A stretch of 64,000 bases of DNA, from assembly GCF_002366715.1 (NCBI RefSeq), contig NZ_DFBS01000014.1, positions 1 to 64,000 on the forward strand, read 5' to 3'. The translations under genes were made by a program, and so were the position numbers. The DNA is from Halomonas sp. UBA3074 (GTDB lineage Bacteria > Pseudomonadota > Gammaproteobacteria > Pseudomonadales > Halomonadaceae). This document shows, piece after piece, positions 51,990 to 61,025 of the stretch. The notes below the pieces were generated by a model that saw only the letters and a list, made by a program, of their open reading frames with translations, did not search any database and had not been told where the DNA came from. The stretch's first letter is position 1; every line of letters starts with the position of its first letter.

Positions 51990-53479
51990 TGATGACCCCG
52001 GAACATTTTCACGAGCTTAGCGAAGCAGGCTACAACCGAATTCCTGTGTCGCGTGATGTACTCGCTGATTTAGATACGCCGCTGTCTACTTATTTAAAGC
52101 TGGCGAATACTCCCTGGACCTTTTTGTTCGAGTCGGTTCAGGGCGGTGAGAAATGGGGTCGTTACTCAATGATTGGCCTGCCGAGTCATGAACGTATTGA
52201 GGTACGTGGCTTTACGGTGCGTCATATCAAAGAGGGGGAAACGCTCGGTGTCACCGAAGTGGAGGACCCGCTAGCGTGGATTGAGACATTCCAGAGCCGT
52301 TTCAAGGTACCCAAACTGGATGATCAGCCGCGCTTCGATGGGGGCTTGGTCGGTTATTTCGGTTACGACACCATTCGCTATATCGAACCGCGTTTACGCG
52401 GCGGGGCGAATAAGCCTGACCCGCTGAACGTGCCCGATATTCTGCTCATGGTATGCAACGATTTTGTGGTGTTCGACAACCTTTCCGGGCGGCTGACGAT
52501 CTGGACCCACGTTGACCCTGCCGAAGAAGACGCGCTCGAGCGCGGCCAGGCGCATCTTAAGCACCTTGAAACCCGCCTGCGCGAAGCGCATATCAGCCCT
52601 AATAATGCGGGTAGCGGTCGACAGCCGGTCAAGGAGAGTGACTTTAATTCAGGCTTTACGGAACAGGGTTTTAAAGCCGCCGTCGATAAAATCAAAGAGT
52701 ACGTGCTGGCTGGCGATATCATGCAGTGCGTGCCTTCCCAGCGGATGTCGATTCCCTATCAAGCCTCGCCGTTGGATCTCTACCGAGCCCTGCGCAGCCT
52801 TAACCCATCGCCGTATATGTTCTTCTTCAATTTGGATGATCATCACGTGGTGGGGTCATCGCCCGAAATCCTCACGCGTATGGAAGAGGGCGAGGTCACC
52901 GTTCGACCCATAGCCGGTACCCGCAAACGCGGTAGAACGGAAGAAGAAGATGACGCCCTCGAAGCCGATTTACTCGCAGACCCCAAAGAGCTCGCCGAGC
53001 ACTTAATGCTGATCGATTTAGGTCGCAACGATGTGGGCAGGATTTGCCAAACGGGCAGCGTCGACGTGACCGACCAGATGGTGGTCGAGCGCTACTCCCA
53101 TGTCATGCATATCGTTTCTAACGTCACGGGCAAGCTAAAACCTGGCTTGACCGCGATGGATGCGCTGCGCGCGACGTTTCCCGCCGGAACGGTGTCTGGC
53201 GCCCCTAAAATTCGGGCGCTGGAAATTATCGATGAGGTAGAGCCGGTCAAGCGCGGCATCTACTCCGGGGCGGTTGGCTATCTCTCTTGGCATGGCAATA
53301 TGGATACGGCCATCGCCATCCGTACGGCTGTCATCAAGGATGGCCAGCTCCATGTTCAGGCCGGGGCCGGTATTGTGGCCGACTCTGTACCCGAAATGGA
53401 GTGGCAGGAAACGCTTAACAAAGGGCGCGCGATTTTCCGTGCGGTGGCCATGGCGGAGCGTGGGCTAGATAATTTATAG
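51989..53479 (+). CDS. trpE: Anthranilate synthase component I
   Basis: 496 residues. It has the TrpE N-terminal Trp-binding motif region (WTFLFESVQGG, the LLES equivalent), and the chorismate-binding C-terminal half with GSSPEIL, RPIAGTRKRG, LIDLGRNDVGR, FPAGTVSGAPKIRA and QAGAGIVADS. It makes anthranilate from chorismate with TrpG ammonia and is feedback-inhibited by tryptophan. AAGGA lies 7 bases before the first ATG. Its partner trpG lies 5.9 kb downstream. Confidence 0.96.
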   Translation: MMTPEHFHELSEAGYNRIPVSRDVLADLDTPLSTYLKLANTPWTFLFESVQGGEKWGRYSMIGLPSHERIEVRGFTVRHIKEGETLGVTEVEDPLAWIETFQSRFKVPKLDDQPRFDGGLVGYFGYDTIRYIEPRLRGGANKPDPLNVPDILLMVCNDFVVFDNLSGRLTIWTHVDPAEEDALERGQAHLKHLETRLREAHISPNNAGSGRQPVKESDFNSGFTEQGFKAAVDKIKEYVLAGDIMQCVPSQRMSIPYQASPLDLYRALRSLNPSPYMFFFNLDDHHVVGSSPEILTRMEEGEVTVRPIAGTRKRGRTEEEDDALEADLLADPKELAEHLMLIDLGRNDVGRICQTGSVDVTDQMVVERYSHVMHIVSNVTGKLKPGLTAMDALRATFPAGTVSGAPKIRALEIIDEVEPVKRGIYSGAVGYLSWHGNMDTAIAIRTAVIKDGQLHVQAGAGIVADSVPEMEWQETLNKGRAIFRAVAMAERGLDNL

Positions 53480-53514
53480 CGCACACTCGCTAAAATGAGG
53501 GGCGCTACTGCTGA

Positions 53515-54429
53515 TTACTCCGCCGTAGCGCCTCCCAAGGCCGTATGCATGACTTCCGCGTTATGGCGCAGCATGGCCGAGTAGTTAGCGGCTGGGCCAT
53601 CGGCCCCGCTCAGCGAATCGACATACAGAGGGCCTGCCAGGGGCAGCGAGTGCTCCCGGGCGAGGGCATCCATGTGAATGCTGGGTGTCGTGCTCTCAAA
53701 AAACAGCGCCGAGGGGCGTTTGCTGGCAAGTTGCTCGCTCATTTTGGCCATTGCCTGGGCGTTACCGTGGGTTTCGTGATTAACGCCCCATACCCCTTGG
53801 GCTTCAAACGAGAAGGCGCGCGCAAAATAACCAAAGCTTGCTTCGCTAGTGACCAGGGTGCGGTTGGTTTGAGGAATGCCGTCGAGCCGTTCTTTCACTT
53901 CTAAACTCAGATTCGCTAACGCGTTACGAGCCTCTTCGGCGCGGGCAAAAAACGCCTCGGCCTGTTCGGGTAGATGCTCGGCTAACGTTTCGGCTATTAC
54001 ATCAAGGTAAGCGGCGGCGCCGTCGGGGGACATCCACATGTGCGGGTCGGGTTCGCCTTTGTACTGGCCGGTCGAAATCAAAAGCGGTGTGTAGTCGGCC
54101 TTTTTCGCCACTTCGACGAGGGTTAACTGGTCGTCAGACATTGCTTCAATATGGCGGATCCAGGGCTCTAACCCCAGCCCATTATAAAATACGATATGCG
54201 TATCTTCTAACGCGAGCACATTGGGAGGCGTTAACTCCCAGCGGTGAACATCTTCGCCAGCAGGCACAATGACGTTGACGCTGACCGAGTCGCCTGCCAC
54301 GCGTTTCACCAATTCCTCCATCACTGAAAACGAAGCGATGACGCGTAACGCGGCGTTGGCATTGACCGGCCCAACGCTTATCAGCATGACCAATAAGAGC
54401 GAACCTATCCAGGTAACCCGCTTTGACAT
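53515..54429 (-). CDS. Metal ABC transporter substrate-binding protein (ZnuA/MntC family), orphan
   Basis: 304 residues with a signal peptide (to about ANA-AL at residue 26). It is a cluster A-I (TroA/PsaA/ZnuA) protein with candidate metal ligands His62 (EDVHRWELTP), His130 (PDPHMWMSP), Glu196 (TSEASFGYF) and Asp271 (YVDSLSG). Glu at the third position is typical of manganese/iron binders (PsaA, MntC), whereas zinc binders have His. The His-rich loop of ZnuA is missing. No ATPase or permease gene is adjacent. It is divergent from the formate dehydrogenase genes. Confidence 0.87.
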   Translation of the reverse strand: MSKRVTWIGSLLLVMLISVGPVNANAALRVIASFSVMEELVKRVAGDSVSVNVIVPAGEDVHRWELTPPNVLALEDTHIVFYNGLGLEPWIRHIEAMSDDQLTLVEVAKKADYTPLLISTGQYKGEPDPHMWMSPDGAAAYLDVIAETLAEHLPEQAEAFFARAEEARNALANLSLEVKERLDGIPQTNRTLVTSEASFGYFARAFSFEAQGVWGVNHETHGNAQAMAKMSEQLASKRPSALFFESTTPSIHMDALAREHSLPLAGPLYVDSLSGADGPAANYSAMLRHNAEVMHTALGGATAE

Positions 54430-54492
54430 TCCACGCTCCTAACTGGCTAGAAAATAGTATTAACAAAAACCTTTAAAAACATACTTTAAAAC

Positions 54493-54507
54493 GGTCGTAA
54501 AACGACC
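54493..54507. promoter_or_regulatory. Small inverted repeat in the divergent region upstream of fdsB
   Basis: GGTCGT-AAA-ACGACC lies 60-80 bases before the metal-binding protein gene and about 165 before the formate dehydrogenase start. It could be an operator half or a short hairpin; its partner is unknown. Confidence 0.35.
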
Positions 54508-54670
54508 ACAAAACCGTCACAAAGGACGGCAGATAATAAAGACTGCGGTGGCCGGTTGCCAGTTCCAATACGGCGACACAAGAAGAGCGCTATTGCCCAG
54601 GGGAGGATTCCCTCTACAGGCAACTGCCACTATGCTGAACAGTATTACACCCCTAAGCATAGCGTGCCTT

Positions 54671-56422
54671 ATGACTAACCAAACGGTTTCTTCTTCGCGG
54701 CGTCGGCGCGGCCATCCCAAAGGCCGTGACTTATCCCCCGTGGCCTTGGTGACGTTAAGAGCGCTATTGGGTGATGAACGGCAACAGCCTAGTTTACGCC
54801 AACGCGATCAGCTACTTGAACATTTACACGTTATCCAAGATGCCCACGGCCACCTCTCCATGGTTGAGCTGCGAGCTTTGGCGGCGTACATGAACCTGCC
54901 CATGGCGGCGGTCTATGAAACCGCTACCTTTTACGCCCACTTTGACGTGGTGCACGATGGCCAAACGCCGCCGCCCGACACCACGGTGCGGGTATGTGAT
55001 TCGCTCTCCTGTCAGTTGGCTGGGGCCGCACAGCTGAAAGCCCAATTAGCAGCGGGCTTCGATCCAGACACTGTTCGTGTGATACGCGCTCCCTGTATGG
55101 GGCGTTGCGATAGCGCGCCGGTGGTAGAGGTGGGCCATCACCACGTCAACTTTGCCACTGCTGAAGGCGTTGAGGCGGTGGTGGATACCGGGCATTTCCA
55201 CCCTGAAGCGATTTTATGGCAACGCCTGAAAGCATATCGGCAGCAGGGTGGCTATCACCTGCTGGCCGACTGCCGTGCAGGCCGCATGAGCGTTGAACAG
55301 CTAATGGCCCAGCTTGAGCGAGCGGGGTTACGGGGGCTTGGTGGGGCGGGGTTTCCAACCTTTAAAAAGTGGCACTTCGTGCGTGAGGCGCCTGGGCCAC
55401 GCTACTGCGTGATCAATGCCGATGAGGGTGAGCCGGGCACCTTTAAAGATCGCTACTACCTCGAAAAGTCACCGCATCAATGCTTAGAAGGTGCTCTGGT
55501 CAGCGCTTGGGCGATGGAAGCACAGGCGCTTTATATCTACCTGCGCGACGAGTACCCGGGCTTGCACCGCGTGCTGCGTGAAGCGGTCAACGAACTTGAG
55601 CAAGCCGGGTTAGTCGCGCCAGGGTATGTGGTGCTGCGCCGCGGTGCGGGCGCGTATATTTGCGGTGAAGAGTCAGCGCTGATTGAGTCGTTAGAGGGCA
55701 AGCCTGGCAAGCCACGCCATCGTCCGCCCTATGTCGCCCAGCAGGGGCTCTTTGGTCGCCCGACACTGGTCAATAACGTTGAGACGGTGTACTGGATTGC
55801 GACGATTTGGCAGCAGGGTGCCGAGTGGTTTGCAAAACACGGCCGCCATGGACGCTCTGGGCTACGCAGCTTTTCGGTCTCCGGCCGGGTGAAGCATCCG
55901 GGCGTTCATCTCGCCCCGGCGGGGATTACCCTGCACGAACTGATCGAAGAGTACTGTGGCGGCATGGCAGACGGGCACCAATTGGTGGCTTATCTGCCCG
56001 GCGGCGCGTCTGGCGGCATCCTGCCCGCCAGCAAAGCGGATATCCCATTGGATTTCGATACGCTCCAGGCCCACGGCTGTTTTATTGGTTCGGCGGCGGT
56101 CATCGTGATTTCTCAGCAGGATAACCTGCAGGCAGTGGCGACCAACCTATTGGCCTTTTTTGCCGATGAGTCCTGCGGGCAGTGCACCCCTTGCCGTGTA
56201 GGCACAGAAAAAATGCTGACGCTGCTGGCGCGTGACGAATGGGATGTCGGCCAGCTTACCCGCCTGGCGCAGGTGATGCAGGATGCTTCGATTTGTGGGC
56301 TAGGCCAAGCCGCTCCCAATCCAGTGCTTGGGCTACTGAAAGATTTTCGCACAACGCTTACTCACCAGCAGATAATTGTCAGCGATGCGACCGCATCGGT
56401 TGCTGAAGGGGGCGCGCCATGA
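54671..56422 (+). CDS. NAD-dependent formate dehydrogenase, fused gamma-beta (NuoE-NuoF-like) subunit
   Basis: 583 residues from ATG 54671; earlier in-frame ATGs (54632) exist and no start has a good ribosome-binding site. The N-terminal third (about 10-165) is NuoE-like with a [2Fe-2S] thioredoxin fold (VCDSLSCQ and CMGRCD). The rest is NuoF-like: NADH/FMN loops GLGGAGFPTFKKW, NADEGEPGTFKDR and GAGAYICGEESALIESLEG, and the [4Fe-4S] motif CGQCTPCRxG...CGLG. In FdsGBACD-type enzymes these are separate FdsG and FdsB; here they are one protein. It passes formate electrons from the alpha subunit to NAD. It overlaps the next gene by ATGA. Confidence 0.9.
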   Translation: MTNQTVSSSRRRRGHPKGRDLSPVALVTLRALLGDERQQPSLRQRDQLLEHLHVIQDAHGHLSMVELRALAAYMNLPMAAVYETATFYAHFDVVHDGQTPPPDTTVRVCDSLSCQLAGAAQLKAQLAAGFDPDTVRVIRAPCMGRCDSAPVVEVGHHHVNFATAEGVEAVVDTGHFHPEAILWQRLKAYRQQGGYHLLADCRAGRMSVEQLMAQLERAGLRGLGGAGFPTFKKWHFVREAPGPRYCVINADEGEPGTFKDRYYLEKSPHQCLEGALVSAWAMEAQALYIYLRDEYPGLHRVLREAVNELEQAGLVAPGYVVLRRGAGAYICGEESALIESLEGKPGKPRHRPPYVAQQGLFGRPTLVNNVETVYWIATIWQQGAEWFAKHGRHGRSGLRSFSVSGRVKHPGVHLAPAGITLHELIEEYCGGMADGHQLVAYLPGGASGGILPASKADIPLDFDTLQAHGCFIGSAAVIVISQQDNLQAVATNLLAFFADESCGQCTPCRVGTEKMLTLLARDEWDVGQLTRLAQVMQDASICGLGQAAPNPVLGLLKDFRTTLTHQQIIVSDATASVAEGGAP

Positions 56423-59208
56423 GTGGACCCTTCGCATTAACCCTCGATGGCGTGGAAGTCACGGCTTATCCCGGTGAAACCCTTTGGCAGGTCGCTAAAC
56501 GTGCGGGTGAAACCATTCCCCATCTGTGCTTTAAAGACGCCCCCGGTTACCGCGCCGATGGCAACTGCCGAGTTTGTATGGTGGAGGTGGAGGGTGAGCG
56601 TGCCTTAACGGCGAGTTGTCTGCGCGAGGCGGTGCCTAATATGAAGGTGCATAGCGCCAGCTCTGAGCGCGTAAAAGTCGCTCGGGAAGGCGTGATGGAA
56701 CTGCTGATGGCGGATCAACCCTCACGTGAGCATAGCCCTGACCGCTCGAGCCACTTTTGGGCGATGGCCGACCAGCTAGGCGTCGAACACAGCAGTGTTA
56801 AAGCCTGGTTGCCACCCAGGCATAGTGAGAAGGTGACTCAGGTTGACGCCTTGGACGCCAGCCACCCCGCCATGCGGGTCAACTTGGACGCTTGTATCGA
56901 GTGTACGCTTTGCGTGCGCGCTTGCCGTGAAGTCCAGAGCAATGACGTGATTGGCCTAGCGAACCGCGGGGCGGCGGCCAACATCGTGTTCGATTTCAAT
57001 GACCCCTTGGGCGAAAGCACTTGCGTGGGGTGTGGCGAATGCGTGCAGGCGTGCCCGACGGGCGCGTTGATGCCGGCCACGCTCGTTAATCAACAGGGGC
57101 AGGGTGACTCGAAAGCAGTAGATCGCCAAGTCGACTCAGTGTGTCCCTACTGTGGCGTGGGCTGCCAGCTTACCTATCACATCAAAGACGATGCCATTGC
57201 TTATGTGGCAGGGCGTGACGGCCCTTCCAACCACAACCGGCTGTGTGTCAAAGGACGCTTTGGATTTGATTACCCGCGCCACCCTGCGCGCTTGACCACC
57301 CCATTGATACGTAAGCCGGGCGTTCCGAAAACCTTGGATCCTTCCTTCGACCCCGCCCAGCCACTTACGCATTTTCGTGCCGTGAGTTGGGAAGAGGCGC
57401 TAGCGACCGCGGCAGACGGCTTGGTTGAGCTTAAAACCGAGCATGGCCCAAGCGCACTAGCAGGGTTTGGCAGTGCCAAGTGCTCGAATGAAGAGGCGTG
57501 GCTGTTTCAGAAACTGGTACGCACTGGCTTTGGTAACAATAACGTCGATCACTGCACGCGGCTGTGCCACGCAAGCTCCGTGGCGGCGTTGATGGAGTGC
57601 CTGGGCTCTGGGGCAGTGACCGCTTCGTTTATGCAGGCGCTGGAAGCGGACGTGGTGATTCTCACTGGCTGCAACCCGGCGGTTAATCACCCCGTCGCCG
57701 CCACGTTTTTCAAACAGGCCGCCAAACGCGGCACAGCGATCATTATCCTCGACCCTCGTGGCCAAGCATTGGATAGCTACGCCAGCCTGAGCGTAAGGTT
57801 TACGCCGGGTGCCGATGTGGCGCTATTTAACGCTATCCTCCACGTGATCATTGCCGAAGGGCTCTATAACGACGCGTATATTGCCGCCCACACCGAAGGC
57901 TTTGAAGCGCTAAAGCTGAGTGTGGCGTTGAGCAGCCCAGAAGCCATGAGCGAACGTTGCGGAGTGGCGCCTGAGATCATTCGCGATGTCGCCCGCCGCT
58001 ATGCCAATGCCGAGAAAGCGATGATTTTTTGGGGCATGGGGATATCCCAGCATACCCACGGTACCGACAACGCCCGCTGTTTGATCTCGCTGGCGCTGGC
58101 CTGTGGCCACACTGGCCGCCCCGGTACTGGGCTGCATCCACTGCGTGGCCAAAACAATGTGCAGGGGGCTTCGGATGCGGGCTTGATCCCCATGGTGCTG
58201 CCTGACTACCAGCCCGTAGGTGACGAGCAGCTGCGCGCCGCTTTTGAAGAACTTTGGAGCACGCCGCTCAGTGCTCAGCCGGGCCTGACGGTAGTGGAAA
58301 TCATGGATGCCATTCACGCAGGCCAAGTGCGGGGGATGTATATTCTGGGCGAAAACCCGGCAATGTCTGACCCGGATTTACACCACGCCCGGGCCGCGTT
58401 AGGCAAGCTTGAGCATTTGGTGGTGCAGGACCTGTTTGTTACCGAAACCGCTCAATTTGCCGATGTGGTTCTGCCCGCTTCAGCCTGGCCGGAAAAAGAG
58501 GGCACGGTGACCAATACCAATCGCCAGGTTCAATTGGGCCGTATTGCGTTACCACTACCCGGGGAGGCCAAACCAGACTGGTGGATTATTCAAGAGATCG
58601 CCAACCGCTTCGGCCTGGGATGGGAGTACCAACACCCTGGTGAAGTGTTTGAAGAGATGCAGCAGGGCATGGCGTCGCTAAACCACATTAGTTGGGCGCG
58701 CTTAGCGCGAGAAGGATCGGTGACTTACCCCTGCGCCGCCGATGATGTGCCCGGCCAGGACGTCGTCTTCAGCGACGCCTTCCCCCGCCCGGGCGGCCTG
58801 GCTAAATTTTCCCCCACGCGGCCTTTACCGCCCAATGAGCCGGTCGACCAGGATTACCCCACCGTGTTGACCACAGGACGCCAGCTTGAACACTGGCATA
58901 CCGGGTCGATGACGCGGCGCAGCGTTGTGCTGGATGCGCTGGAGCCGGACGCCGTCGCCAGTCTTTCCCCGGGCGAGCTTAATCGCCTGGGGGTCGCGCC
59001 GGGCGACCCACTGACCATTACCACCCGCCGCGGCACGATTACCCTGGCCGCGCGAGTCGACCCGAATATACCCGACGGGATGGTGTTTGTGCCGTTTGCC
59101 TATGCCGAAGCCGCCGCGAATCTACTCACCAATCCGGCGCTCGATCCGTATGGCAAAATCCCTGAGTTTAAGTACGCTGCCTGTCGACTCACCCAGGGTG
59201 GCACTTAA
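56419..59208 (+). CDS. NAD-dependent formate dehydrogenase, molybdenum catalytic alpha subunit
   Basis: 929 residues, cytosolic. From the N terminus: a [2Fe-2S] ferredoxin/NuoG-like part (Cys in HLCFKDAPGYRADGNCRVC and following), two [4Fe-4S] ferredoxin motifs (CIECTLCVRAC and CVGCGECVQAC), the [4Fe-4S] of the bis-MGD domain (CPYCGVGC) and the catalytic domain. Active-site Cys383-His384 in DHCTRLCHASS shows a cysteine, not selenocysteine, molybdenum ligand. This is the FdsA/FdhA class that oxidises formate to CO2 with NAD. No FdhD or small FdsD subunit gene follows here. Confidence 0.93.
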   Translation: MSGPFALTLDGVEVTAYPGETLWQVAKRAGETIPHLCFKDAPGYRADGNCRVCMVEVEGERALTASCLREAVPNMKVHSASSERVKVAREGVMELLMADQPSREHSPDRSSHFWAMADQLGVEHSSVKAWLPPRHSEKVTQVDALDASHPAMRVNLDACIECTLCVRACREVQSNDVIGLANRGAAANIVFDFNDPLGESTCVGCGECVQACPTGALMPATLVNQQGQGDSKAVDRQVDSVCPYCGVGCQLTYHIKDDAIAYVAGRDGPSNHNRLCVKGRFGFDYPRHPARLTTPLIRKPGVPKTLDPSFDPAQPLTHFRAVSWEEALATAADGLVELKTEHGPSALAGFGSAKCSNEEAWLFQKLVRTGFGNNNVDHCTRLCHASSVAALMECLGSGAVTASFMQALEADVVILTGCNPAVNHPVAATFFKQAAKRGTAIIILDPRGQALDSYASLSVRFTPGADVALFNAILHVIIAEGLYNDAYIAAHTEGFEALKLSVALSSPEAMSERCGVAPEIIRDVARRYANAEKAMIFWGMGISQHTHGTDNARCLISLALACGHTGRPGTGLHPLRGQNNVQGASDAGLIPMVLPDYQPVGDEQLRAAFEELWSTPLSAQPGLTVVEIMDAIHAGQVRGMYILGENPAMSDPDLHHARAALGKLEHLVVQDLFVTETAQFADVVLPASAWPEKEGTVTNTNRQVQLGRIALPLPGEAKPDWWIIQEIANRFGLGWEYQHPGEVFEEMQQGMASLNHISWARLAREGSVTYPCAADDVPGQDVVFSDAFPRPGGLAKFSPTRPLPPNEPVDQDYPTVLTTGRQLEHWHTGSMTRRSVVLDALEPDAVASLSPGELNRLGVAPGDPLTITTRRGTITLAARVDPNIPDGMVFVPFAYAEAAANLLTNPALDPYGKIPEFKYAACRLTQGGT

Positions 59209-59340
59209 CCCCTGCAAGAGAGGCTCGGGTTGCGGTATCATCGAGTGCATGAAGCGGATGGCAATCGATGACTAATCTGGGTAACCGCCTGGATCACAAA
59301 AGAGCCATTGCACAGGCGATTATAGGAGTATCAAGGGGTT

Positions 59341-59931
59341 ATGGCTCAAACAGTCTTAATGCTCGATAACTACGATAGTTTCACGTTCAATATCGTGCAG
59401 TACCTTGGCGAGCTGGGTGCAGACGTCATCACTCACCGTAATGATGAGATCACCATTGAGCAGATCGAAGCGCTGGCGCCGACCCACTTGGTGGTGTCCC
59501 CAGGGCCCTGCACGCCCAATGAGGCGGGTATTTCCATGGCCGCCATTGAGCACTTCGCGGGTAAACTGCCTATCTTGGGTGTTTGCCTTGGCCATCAGGC
59601 CATTGGCCAGGTTTATGGTGGCAGGGTAGTGCGCGCTCCGCAGGTGATGCACGGCAAAACATCGGCCGTACTGCACGATAGCCAAGGCGTATTCGAAGGG
59701 TTGGATAACCCGGTGGAAGTGACCCGGTATCACTCCCTTGTCGTCGACAAAGAGACGCTGCCGGATTGTTTGGAAATTACCGCCTGGACCGGCGAAGACG
59801 ACGTGACCCCCGGCTTGATCATGGGGTTACGCCACCGCGAGCTGGATATCGAAGGGGTTCAATTTCACCCTGAATCCATTCTTACCCGCCAAGGGCATGA
59901 GCTTTTGGCCAATTTTTTAAAACGCGGCTGA
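59341..59931 (+). CDS. trpG: Anthranilate synthase component II (glutamine amidotransferase)
   Basis: 196 residues with AAGGGG just upstream of ATG 59341. Class I amidotransferase triad: nucleophile Cys82 in GVCLGHQAIGQ, His176 and Glu178 in FHPES. The DNYDSFTFN start is typical of TrpG/PabA. It gives ammonia to TrpE and may also serve PabB. It is the first gene of trpGDC; no Trp-rich leader peptide or attenuator was found in the 132 bases upstream. Confidence 0.94.
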   Translation: MAQTVLMLDNYDSFTFNIVQYLGELGADVITHRNDEITIEQIEALAPTHLVVSPGPCTPNEAGISMAAIEHFAGKLPILGVCLGHQAIGQVYGGRVVRAPQVMHGKTSAVLHDSQGVFEGLDNPVEVTRYHSLVVDKETLPDCLEITAWTGEDDVTPGLIMGLRHRELDIEGVQFHPESILTRQGHELLANFLKRG

Positions 59932-59967
59932 CGGCCGGTTTCAAACGCTTTAGGGGCTCCTCTGCTC

Positions 59968-60984
59968 ATGCAAATGCGAGACGCGATTAATGCGGTGATG
60001 CGCCGCGAAGACCTCTCTTTCGATGCCATGCACGCTTTGATGCGCCAGATCATGACCGGCGATGCCTCTGACGCACAAATTGGCGGGCTGCTGGTCGGCC
60101 TAGCCATGAAGGGCGAAAGTGCCATCGAAATTAGCGCTGCCGCCCAAGTAATGCGCGAGCTGATGAAGCGCGTTGAGCTTAATGCTGAGAACGTGGTGGA
60201 TATCGTCGGCACCGGTGGCGATGGCGCTAACCTGTTTAACGTTTCCACCGCGGCCAGTTTCGTGGCTGCCGCCGCCGGTGCCCATGTGGCTAAGCACGGT
60301 AACCGCAGCGTTTCGTCGTCTTCTGGCAGTGCGGATTTATTCGATGTGGCGGGTATCTATCTCGACCTCAAGCCTGATCAGGTGGCGCGCTGCATCGAGC
60401 AGGTAGGTGTAGGCTTTATGTTTGCCCCCAATCACCATCCGGCCATGCGCTACGCCATTGGCCCACGTCGCGAAATGGGCGTGCGCACGCTGTTCAATAT
60501 TCTAGGCCCGTTGACCAATCCGGCCGGTGCACCCAACCAAGTACTCGGTGTTTACGCACCCGAACTGGTACCGCTAATGGCGGAAGTGCTTAAAACCTTG
60601 GGTAGCCGCCACGTGATGGTCGTGCACTCCGAGGAGGGGCTGGATGAAATATCGCTGGCCAGCCCGACGTTAGTTGCCGAGCTAAAAGAGGGTGAGATTA
60701 CTCAGTACACCATTACACCCGAAGAACTGGGCATCGAGCGCCAAAGCTTGGCGACGCTGAAAGCCAATAGCGCCGAAGACAGCCTGCGCTTGGTCAAGGC
60801 AGCGCTTTCAGGTGAAGGTGCGGCGGCTGATATGGTCGCGCTGAACGCAGGCGCTGCCCTTTACTGCGCGGGGGTGGCCGACACATTGAAAGAGGGCGTG
60901 ATGGTCGCCCAAGACGCCCAGGCGTCCAAACTGCCGCTGGAAAAACTCAAAGAGCTTTCGCACTTTACCAGCGTGTTTAAATAG
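59968..60984 (+). CDS. trpD: Anthranilate phosphoribosyltransferase
   Basis: 338 residues. The PRPP-binding glycine loop VGTGGDGANLFNVST, the KHGNRSVSSSSGSAD block, the anthranilate-binding region FAPNHHPAM and GPRREMGVRTLFNILGPLTNP are all present. It joins anthranilate to PRPP. It follows trpG by 36 bases. Confidence 0.96.
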   Translation: MQMRDAINAVMRREDLSFDAMHALMRQIMTGDASDAQIGGLLVGLAMKGESAIEISAAAQVMRELMKRVELNAENVVDIVGTGGDGANLFNVSTAASFVAAAAGAHVAKHGNRSVSSSSGSADLFDVAGIYLDLKPDQVARCIEQVGVGFMFAPNHHPAMRYAIGPRREMGVRTLFNILGPLTNPAGAPNQVLGVYAPELVPLMAEVLKTLGSRHVMVVHSEEGLDEISLASPTLVAELKEGEITQYTITPEELGIERQSLATLKANSAEDSLRLVKAALSGEGAAADMVALNAGAALYCAGVADTLKEGVMVAQDAQASKLPLEKLKELSHFTSVFK

Positions 60985-61025
60985 TCCGTTTTCAGCAGCA
61001 CGCTTTTCAATAAAATGAGACCACT

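Noticed and set aside
53501..53532. 8-bp inverted repeat between convergent trpE and the metal-binding gene as a terminator
   Set aside because: The loop is 16 bases and there is no T-tract on either side, so it was not listed as a terminator.
59209..59340. Trp attenuator upstream of trpG
   Set aside because: A short ORF (MKRMAIDD) exists but has no Trp codons, and no terminator/antiterminator pair is visible.
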